Assembly: GCA_011032825.1 (NCBI GenBank)
Contig: JAADJZ010000004.1
Coordinates: forward strand, 930,001-994,000
Direction: 5' to 3'
Source of the DNA: Massariosphaeria phaeospora
Taxonomy: Eukaryota; Ascomycota; Dothideomycetes; Pleosporales
DNA: 64,000 nucleotides
Position 1 is the stretch's first letter; each line of letters begins with the position of its first letter. Shown here piece after piece: positions 10,836 to 20,812 of the stretch. The translations under genes and the position numbers were made by a program. A model generated the notes under the pieces. The model searched no databases, was not told where the DNA came from, and saw only the letters and a program-made list of their open reading frames with translations.

Positions 10836-11561
10836 GCCGCCGCGCGCCGTTACGTCCTCGGCGTTGAGGTGTTCTCGGGTGTTCTCGTTTGGGATGGGTC
10901 GGCAATAGGATGGCTACGACGGGGCGTTTTTAGAGGCGGGTGTATGAAGCTGTAGCTCCGGTCCAGCTGAGGAGGTTTGTTTCTGGAGTTTAGACGTTCT
11001 CGGCATTGTGGGTTTAGAGGTAGTTGGCGGGATTTAGGTGCGTGGGTGTGTTGCTTTAGGCTAGTATGGGTGTTTTGGGCATTGGAGGGTGTAGGTTATT
11101 CCATAGGGCGTTGTATTGGTCTTGTTTTCGTACTTTTCTTTATGTAGTCAGCACATGTTAACTTTCCTAGGATCATAAGATTGATAGGCGACTGTTCCTG
11201 TATGTGTACTCGAGGGCTCGCCCGATGTCACTTAAAAAGGCTCCAAGTTAACGAACTGTCCCTGGAATATTAACAGGCGTGAGGGTGTACAAGTTGATCT
11301 ATTTCGTGGAGCGCTAGTAGTATCACAGTAGCTTGATTGGTGTGTTGTCATGTAGTATTTTAATTCTGAGATTCTCGAATAGAATATGAAAAGTCCCCGT
11401 CTTCATCATCCACCTGGACAACGATCAGATTCTCAAGTATACACTTACGTTTATGTATCCTGATTGCGAAATCCCTTATGCTGTGTACACAGGAGGACGT
11501 CAATGCGTCAAACTCTTTGGAAATCCGAATGTTACCAACATATCGACTTTAGTATGGGTGA
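10836..11561. other. convergent intergenic region
   Basis: 3' flanks of the plus-strand orphan and the first BTB-like gene. It is T/G-rich on the + strand. I see no gene or clear repeat. Confidence 0.5.
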
Positions 11562-12090
11562 CTATGCGAAGTCGAATACATGCTTCGCATAGTCGTCCAT
11601 ACCCAGACTAGCCGCAGCGACAGAGATCTCAGCTGCGAACTCGATGTCATCGGGAGGAGGGAGTTCGTAGTACGTTTTCTTTATGCAAACATCCTTGAGA
11701 TACCGCATGAAGTGAGCGACAGCGACAGGCGAGACATCGGTACCGATAAAGTTGAAGACAGTATCGTCTTTGTGGTGGCCGAGCTGTTGCGTCGCCACGG
11801 TTGAGGTTGCCATCAGCAAGCGTATAGGCACCTCGATCACAAACTTGGGTTGCGGTCGCGCGGTCGGTGGAGTGCATGGTGATGGTCGGACCAGAGAGCA
11901 GCTCTTTGCGAGCGGACACGCTCATGGATTTGAAGTTCTCGTGCGGAATGTAGTCCTGCTTAATGCTCGCCTTATTTGGCTTCTTCGGATAAGGCTTTGG
12001 TAGGGCTTCCTGGGGCTTGCGCTTGGGGCCTAGGAAGCCTTTCTGCTTCGGGTGGTCGAGACGTTGATGGAAGCGGTCTGCGACAGACAT
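11562..12090 (-). pseudogene. BTB-like array member 1, frameshifted
   Basis: The upstream frame starts at the ATG at 12090 with a Lys/Pro-rich leader and reaches the family hallmark RKELLSGPTITM. The matching downstream half, VIEVPIRLLMATS through the stop at 11562, lies in another frame. The two frames overlap between about 11840 and 11880, and no intron with usable splice sites joins them. One extra base (or two missing) just after GPTITM explains the break. The downstream half keeps the family spacing, including DDTVFNF, an HFMRYLKDV helix and MDDYAKHVFDF, but it stops early: the C-terminal third seen in the other members is absent. It is therefore frameshifted and probably C-terminally short. 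A sequencing error could explain the shift but not the shortness. Confidence 0.65.
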
Positions 12091-12564
12091 GTTGCGATAG
12101 AGCTTTCGAACCCTTGATTGGTGCTGTGCAGGCTGTGATGGTGTACGATAGCAACAAGCTAGTGGATTTTGTCAAATCTATTGGCTGCGATGGTGAGTAT
12201 ATCCTGAGTAAAGCGGCGCGCTTATATACTCACTCCGGCTGGAGTAGTGGTAGTGTACAATGGTTATATTATTCACGTAATTCGTGAATTGGGTAGGAAT
12301 GTGCTAGACTAAACTAAATGTTCGACCGACGAATGCAAAAGAAAATGTCCGACCAATAGATGTAAAAGGAAATATTTGGCCGATAGATGCGGGAAGAATT
12401 TGGATGATTCCCCGCAAGATGTGAGCGCTGAAAGCCATCGAAAAAGCACCGCTATTGCCCAGGCTAATTACCTGCCGAAACCGATGACGCCTTTGCTTTT
12501 TGTGTGAGAAAATCAACTTTTGAAAACGAGATGGATGGGCCAGATCATGCACCGAATCTGGAAC
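12091..12564. other. spacer between array members 1 and 2
   Basis: Upstream region of array member 1 and 3' flank of member 2. It holds a TATA-like site and, near 12305-12400, short near-direct repeats of a GAC-AAT/GATG-AAAAGGAAA type. No gene is seen. Confidence 0.5.
12222..12228 (-). promoter_or_regulatory. TATA-like element for array member 1
   Basis: TATATAA on the minus strand, about 130 bp upstream of the ATG at 12090. Confidence 0.35.
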
Positions 12565-13497
12565 TTACAGGCGACGCCAAGGTATGCTCAGATCCCGCGA
12601 CTTTCGTTCGAACGTCGTGCTACCCTGACGCTCTTTGCCTTTTGTCGCCCTGGTGCCCTTCGTGCCTTTGATAGCGATGCCATTGTCCGTTGCCTGGTGC
12701 GTCGGTCTCCGCGATTGAGACACGTTCGTGGGTCCGCGGTCGTGTTCGCCGTGAGCTTCTTGAAAGGCCTGCAAATTCGCGTGTAGTTCGGGACGATTGA
12801 CTACGGGTAGGGCGACCTCGGGTGGACTGGCCTCGAGCAGATCGACCTTGGGTCGGTTGGCTTTGAGTGCTTTTGACTGCAAGTATTGCTCGATCGCTTT
12901 CCTAAAACGTGGATGAGCTGCTACCAACTTGTCAAATTCTTCTGGATGGGCCATCTTGTTGGCAAAGCGGAACTCAGTGTATATCCCAGCGACGAGCTTG
13001 AGGAGTCGATCCGTAGAGGCGCATTTGCAGATTATCATGAGCTGTTCGTTGTCGAGTTGGGTGCGCGGATCCCTGATGCGTCGGTCGAGTCGAAAGTAGA
13101 TGTTGTGAACGTATCCGAAGTACAGGCCGAGAGCACGAGCGACATGGTAAACCTGGATGCTCTTTAGGACGTCTTCGAAGTATTGGAGCTGATGTGGGGT
13201 CGTGGCATGGCACAGAAAGCGTATGTAGTTGCCGACTTCCTTGATGCCGATCTCGCTGAACGTAGCAGGAAGGTGGAAATCGCACTCGTTGGGGTTTTCG
13301 GCGAAGTACTGCATTGCATACTTAGACATCGCCATTAAAGCATGCTTGGGGACGTCGAACGCGACGGGTTTATCTTCGCGGAACATCACCACCATAGGGC
13401 CTTTTCCGAGTTCCTTGCGTTCCTTTAGCGACAGAGCCCGAACATCATGTATCGGATACTGCCTAAAGACGTTAGAGTTGAATCCAGACACTGCCAT
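12565..13497 (-). CDS. BTB/POZ-like protein, array member 2
   Basis: A single exon of 310 codons. The ATG at 13497 sits in ATCATGG context; the frame opens upstream only from a non-ATG codon. The shared module spans roughly residues 20-215. It contains the hallmark KERKELGKGPMVVMF, then FDVPKHALMAMSKYA, which resembles the BTB segment where a core strand is followed by the A1/A2 helices. An HLPATF strand, a helix with SIQVYHVARALGL, a region ending DRRIRDPRTQLDNEQLMII, and PEEFDKLVAAHPRFRKAIEQYL follow. The C-terminal ~90 residues are basic and low-complexity. BTB folds mediate dimerisation and cullin-3 recruitment, but similarity here is weak and no partner domain is visible. It shares only about a fifth of residues with its neighbours, so the duplication is old or evolution is fast. 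Confidence 0.75.
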   Translation of the reverse strand: MAVSGFNSNVFRQYPIHDVRALSLKERKELGKGPMVVMFREDKPVAFDVPKHALMAMSKYAMQYFAENPNECDFHLPATFSEIGIKEVGNYIRFLCHATTPHQLQYFEDVLKSIQVYHVARALGLYFGYVHNIYFRLDRRIRDPRTQLDNEQLMIICKCASTDRLLKLVAGIYTEFRFANKMAHPEEFDKLVAAHPRFRKAIEQYLQSKALKANRPKVDLLEASPPEVALPVVNRPELHANLQAFQEAHGEHDRGPTNVSQSRRPTHQATDNGIAIKGTKGTRATKGKERQGSTTFERKSRDLSIPWRRL

Positions 13498-14379
13498 GAT
13501 TTTTAACAGCTGTTGTAGTCTCAAACAACCTTTCTGGACGCTGGCTGGCGGTAGAGGCTTTGATAGATCGGTCTGGAAACAGGCTGGCGGTGGGCCGATT
13601 TCGTAGAAGGTAATGCTGTTCTCTGTGAGCTCGCGTGATAGCGGGTGAAGGGTTTCGTCCGTGGGCTCCGTTGATGAAGGTGCTGCCGTGAGCAGACCTG
13701 TGTGTTATAGCCTCGATGTCTAAGGATATGGTGCGTAGTAATGGGTGGAGTGCGTAGTAATAGATGAAGGGCGATTACTCGCAACTGATCAGACGAACCA
13801 ATTCATAGATGACCTGCGTGGTAAGAGAGGAGGTGCGCAGTATTGGATCGGATGCGTAAAGATATGTGATGAAGAAGTCAGGTCGGTGGTTGGGGAGGAG
13901 CAAGCGTGGGTCTTGGCGTGGGGTGGCGAAGGTGGCATGACGGCGTAGAATTATTTCCCGATCAGGTAAGCGACCCGAGGGGCGGTCTCACATGATCGCA
14001 CTTTCACCGGTGAAAGACATGAGTGCGCCGCCAGAAGCAACATCATACTCCCAGAGGAATCACTGCAGGTAGAGCATATAATAGCACATGGTGAAAGTAT
14101 TGTAAAGGCAGAGGTGAAGCATTTGTAATAGTAAGAATCTGGTAAAGTGGTTTACTCCCAAGGGCAAGTTGGAAGTGCAATGCACAGTGCAGGGAAAGAG
14201 AAATGTTCACTTGGAAATTGTCTTGTATTATTGCTCGTGGTTCTAGTTCATCAACCAGCCCACGTCAGCTTTCCGCCGTACTATCTCCACGTCAGATACT
14301 TACCAGAATCGTGTCTGGTCGATGCAGCAGCACGAAGCGCCTGAGGTTAGCCAAGCAGGTCAAAATCGATCGTTCCAAT
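13498..14379. other. spacer between array members 2 and 3
   Basis: Promoter side of member 2 and 3' flank of member 3. Short open frames show no motif. TG-rich simple sequence lies near 13690-13780 (repeated GCGTAGTAAT-G). No gene is seen. Confidence 0.5.
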
Positions 14380-15147
14380 CTACTCCTCCATTTTCATGGC
14401 CATGGCCTCAGCTTGCTTCTCCTGGCGGAAACGATCGCGCTTCGCCTTGTGCATATGATCGATCTGCAACGTGGCTTCCTTGAGGACCGGGCGCTTGGTG
14501 AGGTACTTCTCAAAGGTCCCGATGTTCGGAATCTGCTTCTTAAAGCGACGATGGCAGAGGTTGTGAGCCAAGTGCATGAACAAGGCGTCCTGCTCGCAAT
14601 TTTCTGTGGTCACACCCTCCAAGACAATGCCGATCTCCTCGTGGGAGAGCATGCGGGCGGTGATGGTGTCGCGCATGCGGTCCAAGGCGTTCTTGGATTC
14701 CTTCTCGGCACCGAACCCGAGGCAGACTTGGTAGATGCGGTAGTCCGCGACGAAGTTGGCGCCAGCGTCGATGGGAACGCAGTCGTCGCCGCCGATGCCA
14801 GCCTCGGTGGTCAGGGCGTTGAGGACGATCTTGACGGAGCGGAAGTCGAAATTGGGAAGGTCAATCTGCTCGGGGAGATTGTTGGCGCCCTGCAGAGCCT
14901 CTTTGAAGTGAGATGAGGTCGCCCCCAAAGCGAGGATGGGCACTTTTTTGCGGATCAAAGCACCGCCGACGAAGACCGAGATTGTAGGGCCTTCCAACAG
15001 AGAGCGACGGGTTTCCTTGGACATCGTGGTGACGTCGAGGGAAGCTGGCGGCTTGGGCGAGGGTGCCTCTGTAACTGCATTGGATTCAGATGCCGTGTTG
15101 AGCTGCTGGGCGGCCATCGGAACATCGGACATCTCAGTGTCGTTCAT
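14380..15147 (-). CDS. BTB/POZ-like protein, array member 3
   Basis: A single exon of 255 codons from the ATG at 15147. The first ~45 residues are Ser/Pro/Ala-rich and probably disordered. The module then starts with ETRRSLLEGPTISVFVGG, followed by KKVPILALGATSSHFKEAL, LPNFDFRSVKIVLNAL, NFVADYRIYQVCLGFG, the helix-rich ITARMLSHEEIGIVLEGV, a histidine-rich FMHLAHNLCHRRF, and FEKYLTKRPVLKEATLQI. The end is a charged helix rich in Lys, Glu, Met and Ala. It is the shortest intact member and shows the hallmark GPTIxVxVG most clearly. It lies 559 bp from member 4 in the same orientation. Role unknown; the BTB-like assignment is inference from the pattern of strand, VPK/ALMA-type helix and Ser. Confidence 0.78.
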   Translation of the reverse strand: MNDTEMSDVPMAAQQLNTASESNAVTEAPSPKPPASLDVTTMSKETRRSLLEGPTISVFVGGALIRKKVPILALGATSSHFKEALQGANNLPEQIDLPNFDFRSVKIVLNALTTEAGIGGDDCVPIDAGANFVADYRIYQVCLGFGAEKESKNALDRMRDTITARMLSHEEIGIVLEGVTTENCEQDALFMHLAHNLCHRRFKKQIPNIGTFEKYLTKRPVLKEATLQIDHMHKAKRDRFRQEKQAEAMAMKMEE

Positions 15148-15706
15148 GATCGCGGTTTTCTAGTTTTTCTTTTGTGGTGGGGTTGTTTGGGGGGAGGGTT
15201 TGGTTTTTTGAGAGGAGAAGCAGGTGGAAGACTCTTATACATACGGAAATTGCGATTGTATTGGGAAAATGTCGGGTTCACTCATGCTGTCAAAGGAATT
15301 GTGTGAGTGAATGAAGTTCGGCTAAGCAGAACAAAGAGGTGGGGCTGGTTAACGGGAACAAAGATATTGTGAAACATAACAATGTCGCCGGTTAAGCGAG
15401 GCTCAAACGATTTGATTAGTTGATGAACGTATAATGGAGATAGTAGAAAGTAGGTGTAATAAACAGCGATCGCAGCTATAGGTAGCATAGTGCATATTGA
15501 ATGAAAACTTGAAAGATCCGAAGGTTTACGAGACTAGTACTCATGATAAGTTGGGTACATTTAAGAAAGTAAATTGAGATAATGTGTTTGTTTGATAATA
15601 GTTACGTGTGATGTCCACCACTTCACACCGATGTACTTAAGCATCGTAACAACGAACGATGCACGATACAAGATTGCTGCTCCATAAGCAGTGGGAAACG
15701 AAATTC
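15148..15706. other. spacer between array members 3 and 4
   Basis: Upstream region of member 3, with a minus-strand TATA-like site near 15232-15240, and the 3' flank of member 4. It contains a GT-rich tract at about 15170-15215. No gene is seen. Confidence 0.5.
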
Positions 15707-16489
15707 TCAAGCCAATTTTTTGGCGCCGAGATACTGTTCGTGCTTTTTCTTGTCCACTGCAGCCATGGCGGCCTTGAGATGCTTGTTAGCCTCCAGATCT
15801 AGGTACTTCGCAAAGTCCTTGGAATCGGGAATGGCGCCCTTGTGACGAAGATAGCTCAAGTTATTCGCGACGTACGCGAAGAGCCGATTCTTGGTCGAGA
15901 TGCGCGCGACAACAGCGTCAATCTCCTCGTAGGTCATGAGACGGTTCCCGATTGTCTGAGTAAACCACTTGTATAGTGGGGACAGGGCGAAATCGTTGAT
16001 GTCCACCGCGTAACACGCCTGGTAGATCTTGATGTTCTCGATGAAGGAACGATCAGGGACGACTTTGAAATGACCGATGCCTGTAGCGATCTGGTCCAAA
16101 AGTTGAGTCATCCAGTAAAAGTCGGCGTTCTTGCCGTTGATCTCGATTTCCTTAATCAAGGGATCGCCTTTGAGAAGATCATGGGCTTTTGGAGAGACGG
16201 CCATCAGAGCACGTTTTGGAACCGCAGTGTGCAGGCAGTACTTTTCAACATATACAGCCACAGTTGGGCCGGTCTGAAGGTCTTTGACTTGCTTCTTATT
16301 GAGCTTCTTGACATTGACAATGCCTTCGCTCAGAGCGGGAATTGATCCAACTTGAAGGCTGGAAGCAGCACGCGCCAGGTGCTCTTTATGCTTCTTCGTA
16401 GCCTTGGAGACGACGGGAGTGAAATCGCCGTCCGCCATGAGGCCAGTGTTCTTATCAAAGTTCGAGAAATTGGAAGCGTAAGAAGACAT
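15707..16489 (-). CDS. BTB/POZ-like protein, array member 4
   Basis: A single exon of 260 codons from the ATG at 16489. After a short polar N-terminus the module begins KKQVKDLQTGPTVAVYVEK and continues with TAVPKRALMAVSPKAHDLL, the closest match to the family consensus. An acidic strand, NIKIYQACYAVDI, then NRLMTYEEIDAVVARI, YVANNLSYLRHKGAIPDSKDFAKYL and a Lys-rich C-terminal helix follow. All elements line up with member 3 in order and spacing. There is no zinc-finger, kelch or other partner domain of the kind usually fused to BTB domains. Neither signal peptide nor membrane segment is visible, so it is probably intracellular. Confidence 0.78.
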   Translation of the reverse strand: MSSYASNFSNFDKNTGLMADGDFTPVVSKATKKHKEHLARAASSLQVGSIPALSEGIVNVKKLNKKQVKDLQTGPTVAVYVEKYCLHTAVPKRALMAVSPKAHDLLKGDPLIKEIEINGKNADFYWMTQLLDQIATGIGHFKVVPDRSFIENIKIYQACYAVDINDFALSPLYKWFTQTIGNRLMTYEEIDAVVARISTKNRLFAYVANNLSYLRHKGAIPDSKDFAKYLDLEANKHLKAAMAAVDKKKHEQYLGAKKLA

Positions 16490-18421
16490 CTATACTAACT
16501 TAACAGGAAGTGACTACTTCAGAGAAAAGTCAAGTAGTCGAAGATGCTGTAATAGTAGAGCGTTGGTGTTAGAGCTTGTGTCTTTGCTTTTGCTTCTTCT
16601 TCTTCAGTGGTAAGCTAGTGTGATTTGATGAGATATAAGAGAGCGTTTAGACCTGTTTATATAATTGTCGATCGCCTTAGTACAATGATATGAACAGTGC
16701 TGAGCCACGTTGTTCGTAAACGTTGTAATTGTGCATACGGTCGACCGGGCGACCATAACAGGAACCAGGCAACACGACACAATGTACATGCGCATTGTCG
16801 CTTCATAACCCTATAGCTGCATTGTTCGTAAACGATGAATCCTGTGAGGCTCCGTTGCACTCTCCGGTTTTCGGGTTTGTTGAGCTGATCCTCGTATGAA
16901 AAGTCGATCCCCAGGGTGCTTCTGAGAACGGGAACTGCGACGAACTGTGCAAGCTCATGTGAAGGAACGTGTTGAAGTGCTTCGTCAGAAGGTCATCCCA
17001 GATCGAGACACTACCTTTGCTGCTCAGGGTAGGTATCGGAGGGGACCGCAACAGAATGTGTCACGGCGCTATCTTTGACCTAAACGTCTCCGTTTTGATG
17101 CACCGGCTCCATTCCCCGAGGGTCATCTTGAATTAAAGCAGTACCTCACCAGTTGGTCGACGGCATACTCAGGACGCGGCTCAAGTGGTATATCTGTTAA
17201 CTGGGCGAACTCATAGCGAGTAGTCGGCATGGAGATATGGTGAGCCAGCGCGTCATAGAGGCGGGGACTGCAGTGCCTGGAAAAGTCTTCTTTATCCGTA
17301 GTCTCAGTCGTCTAGCTCTGGCGTAGATGGTGGGATGACAAGAGCGGGGAGGATGGTGCGATCCAAATCATCGATGTGGTTTTCAAACTTGGACTAAACC
17401 CGCCCGCTCAACACGAGCAGATGTCGCGACCAGACCGAATCCAAACCACTCTATCTCATACAAAGAAGTACACATTCTGCAATAGATTAGCTCAATGAAG
17501 CCTCAGCAAGCTTTTCACCCTGTACTCACGTCGCAAGTCCACCCCATGCAACCTATGCGGAGGCCGCAAGGCCAAACAAGGCAGATTTATCAACCCGGGC
17601 AAGATCAGGACGGAGGATATGCATGGGAAGTTAGAAGCAGTATATAATGCGATGCAGCTGAAAGTCGGGAGCGGGACATGATACTTATACCGTGCTATAC
17701 CGTCCGGTGAAACCGAGGCTTGGCTAGCAGTCGTTGTTTGCTCGTCGGTTGCGTCTAACATGGAAATGAGACATTTCGCAGTGTCACGATTGCCTCGGAA
17801 ACCTGAGCAGGTTGCATCTAGTCGTTTACTCCGAATTAAGCATCGCATGTGAGAATTTAGACAATGCTGGAAGACTTCTTAGATATGCGTCTGTTTAGGA
17901 AGTGACTCGTTAGCCATTCGTTGTTTGTTGGAACGGTTTGAAAGTACGTAAAACGTTGTGTTTTAGTTGACCAGTCTTGAACTGGGACTTAGAGCCGTCA
18001 TGCTGAGTATGTAAAGCTAGGAGTAGAGGGCTGTGCTCCGTCGAGGTCCGCAAAACGACGGATGAGTTTAATATGAAGTATCGTTAGCTTGGAACACAGG
18101 GGAAATCCTTGAGGATGTATCTTCGTATGCAAAGAGAAACGTGTGTAAGCCTTAAATTATCACAATGAAGAGAGAACGGAGAATAAAGGTGTGGAAAAAT
18201 GAGACATTAGCTACCTATTGCAGGATATAGCTAGTGAAGAAAGCTGAAGATGGCAAGGTGGAGACTTGAGTGAGAATCCCTACATCCGTTGGAACTCACC
18301 ACCGCCCTAGTGTATCAATAAAGGGGATACCTAGAACGCCAATTTGCCGAGAGATAGATAAGAGATCGGAGAGCCCATACCACATCAGACTTCCAGCGGC
18401 AGAGCCCATCATGGCTGCTTC
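16490..18421. other. 1.9-kb spacer between array members 4 and 5
   Basis: Holds the promoter of member 4 and the 3' side of member 5. Frames of up to ~118 codons (for example minus strand 17492-17848) show no recognisable motif or splice partner. It is wide enough to have held another array member, but I cannot find the GP-x-I-x-V hallmark in any frame. Confidence 0.45.
16656..16663 (-). promoter_or_regulatory. TATA-like element for array member 4
   Basis: TATATAAA on the minus strand, about 170 bp upstream of the ATG at 16489. Confidence 0.4.
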
Positions 18422-20812
18422 TTAACGGTGGCCCATAAGGCGTGCCGCAATCGCACCCTCTGCTTGGGTGACCGTTGTGACCCCCATGTTCCCATTGCGA
18501 GTCGAATTCAGTTTCGATCGCAGAGACGCAGCCGCCTTTTTCTCCTCCTTCCACCGAAGTTCTTGCTCTTGACGACGGATCTCTTCTCGGGCTAATCGCT
18601 CCTGGCGACGGGCCGCGTCTCGGTCCAACCACTCCTGACGACGAGCCTCGAAGACCGCCCGCTGTGCCTTCTCGCGCTCCATGCGCCGACTCGCGAAGTA
18701 CTCGTTGCTAATCTCAATTGCACCCTTGAGCTTGGGGTGCTTGCTCAAGAAGACTTCGAACTCTTCATTGTCTGGTTTTTCCCCGCGGAATTGAGCGTTG
18801 GCAAGATAGTTCACCATGGACGTCCACAAGGGATCCTGCGAGGAGGTGGTCATGGATTCGACGGCAACGATCTCTGAGTACTCTGGCAAGTTATTCTTCA
18901 AGTAACCAACGTGCCACCCAAGGATCGGCTTGGTGTACTGCTGCATGCCCAATAAGCGGGCTGTCCGAAGGAGCGCGATGTTTGCTGTGAAGGAGTTCTG
19001 GGACCCCACCACGCTCGCGAGTACTTCAGTGCTCCGGCATGGAGTCTCGAGCCACTTCACCAGGAGGACTCGCACAGCGGCGAGGGACACAGCACCCGAG
19101 GGGAATCGGTATTCCAGAGATGATGGGTTCTGGGTAAAGTGCTCATTAAGAACGGACGACACTGCCATCGCGGCGCGCTTTGCAATGCCAGCGACTGCTT
19201 GAGTTCCAACCCAAACAGTGATTCGTGGGCCCCGGAGAAGGTCGCGCCGTGCCGGGCGGAGCATGTGGACGAGGTCACTCAATTCTTGGTCCACCACTGG
19301 ATTGGGGACTTTGGACGCAGCCTTAGCCTTCGCTGAAGCCTTTGGTGGGGATGCGTGGGTGACCTTAACGTTTTTGAGGTCGGGCGTTGATACGGGAGAT
19401 CGGGACTGCATTGTGGCTTTCGCCCAAGTGGTACTAGTGATCGTTGCGGTTGACCTCGATGCTGATTCGGGCAATATCGAGGGGAAATCAGCCGCTGTAG
19501 GAACCGTCTGAGTAGGGGGTGTTGTCACAGTGCCGACCTTTGATTTCCGTTCCGACTCAGAAGACGCTTTGCAGCTGTGCAAGGCAACGAGGTCAGGGGC
19601 GGATTGGGGAGATGGCACCGCCGTGGTCACTACAGCCCATGTCTTGTCGACTGGGGATTTGACGTCGCGAGAGTGAGTGTTTGACGTGGTAACGATCGTG
19701 CGACTCGGCAGCCCCATCTCAGGAAAGTCATCTGAGGTAAGTACGCGCTGTTGAGGTACCCCAGGCTTCGCGACGGACCCCTTCTTTCCAGGCTTTGTGA
19801 CAACCTCCTTATTTCCGAGCTGCATGACGGATTCTTGCTCGGCAGTAAAGGATGCCTTGGGGGTCTTCTTGCTCGCCTCCGCAAATGACTTGCTCGGCAC
19901 GGCGGTAGCATCCTTGATCGAGAGAACGGCACCCAAAGACGCTGTCATGTCCTTAGGAGACTGTTCGACGTTTTTCGCCTTCTTTACCTGCTGAGCCAAT
20001 TGATGATTCTCGGATGGGGATTGCGCATCATCCTCCAACGATTCAAATCGGTTCGCCTTGACTCCCAATGTTAGGGACTTTGGCGACAGAGGGGTTTCGG
20101 ACGGAGTAGATGACTTCGAATCATCTTTAACGATCTCGGCGATCAAAGTCCAGCCGTCTTCGCCGACTTCGGGTTTCGGTTTCGGTTTCCAGGACTTCTT
20201 CGACCCATCCGAGGATCCTGGAGAGTCCGAGCCCATGGACGACTTGCGAGGGCCTGATGTACTCGTCTGCGCATGCTTGGGAGACTCCGAAGCCTTGATG
20301 ACGGCCGTCGGGGATGCTTTGGTCTGGTTAGCGTCCTTGTATGAGACTCCTGGCTGAATGACTGCGCCAGGGTCTGTGTAAGAGCGCTTTACGCCGAAAC
20401 CAGCGGGGATGGTGGTCTTAACTCGGGGTAAAACCTTGTCAGTGACCGGCACAGCGCAGTCCGCCGCGGTCAGTCGGAAGACCTTGGAGCCGTTACCTGA
20501 TTTATCGGGTGTCGTCTTGGATTGAGCCATGTTGTTGTCGACCTTCGTACCCGAACGAGCAGGGACAGACCGACTCGAAGTGCCCTTGCTTACGACGGGT
20601 TTGTTGTTGATCTCGGTGTCGGCAGTTGTGGCCGCTTTATTAGCAGCCTTGCGCTGGCGGTTGCGCGCTTTCTTGGAGGTACCGTCGCCGGACGTGCCTT
20701 TGATACCCGGCTCACTGGAGGTAGTCAGCTTGTTATGTCGAAATTGATGTGGGAGGGACACATACGCAGATGCAAGAGCAGCATAGGAGTTAGTGGAACT
20801 AAGAGGAGCCAT
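18422..20812 (-). CDS. Large disordered protein with C-terminal BTB-like module, array member 5
   Basis: A single uninterrupted exon of 796 codons from the ATG at 20812. Residues 1 to about 510 are low-complexity and rich in Ser, Lys, Thr and Pro. They include basic stretches (KKARNRQRKAANKAA near 45) and short repeated motifs of the form ADFP (DDFPEM, AADFPSI). The BTB-like module occupies about 519-705: RRDLLRGPRITVWVG, IAKRAAMAVSSVLNEHF, YRFPSGAVSLAAVRVLL, NIALLRTARLLGMQQY, LPEYSEIVAVESM, VNYLANAQFRGEKPDNEEFEVFLSKHPKLKGAI. Residues 709-760 form a highly charged Arg/Glu/Gln helix, probably a coiled coil. It is the only member with long extensions on both sides, so it may be the parent gene or a scaffold on which the short paralogues act. 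Function unknown. Confidence 0.8.
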   Translation of the reverse strand: MAPLSSTNSYAALASAYVSLPHQFRHNKLTTSSEPGIKGTSGDGTSKKARNRQRKAANKAATTADTEINNKPVVSKGTSSRSVPARSGTKVDNNMAQSKTTPDKSGNGSKVFRLTAADCAVPVTDKVLPRVKTTIPAGFGVKRSYTDPGAVIQPGVSYKDANQTKASPTAVIKASESPKHAQTSTSGPRKSSMGSDSPGSSDGSKKSWKPKPKPEVGEDGWTLIAEIVKDDSKSSTPSETPLSPKSLTLGVKANRFESLEDDAQSPSENHQLAQQVKKAKNVEQSPKDMTASLGAVLSIKDATAVPSKSFAEASKKTPKASFTAEQESVMQLGNKEVVTKPGKKGSVAKPGVPQQRVLTSDDFPEMGLPSRTIVTTSNTHSRDVKSPVDKTWAVVTTAVPSPQSAPDLVALHSCKASSESERKSKVGTVTTPPTQTVPTAADFPSILPESASRSTATITSTTWAKATMQSRSPVSTPDLKNVKVTHASPPKASAKAKAASKVPNPVVDQELSDLVHMLRPARRDLLRGPRITVWVGTQAVAGIAKRAAMAVSSVLNEHFTQNPSSLEYRFPSGAVSLAAVRVLLVKWLETPCRSTEVLASVVGSQNSFTANIALLRTARLLGMQQYTKPILGWHVGYLKNNLPEYSEIVAVESMTTSSQDPLWTSMVNYLANAQFRGEKPDNEEFEVFLSKHPKLKGAIEISNEYFASRRMEREKAQRAVFEARRQEWLDRDAARRQERLAREEIRRQEQELRWKEEKKAAASLRSKLNSTRNGNMGVTTVTQAEGAIAARLMGHR

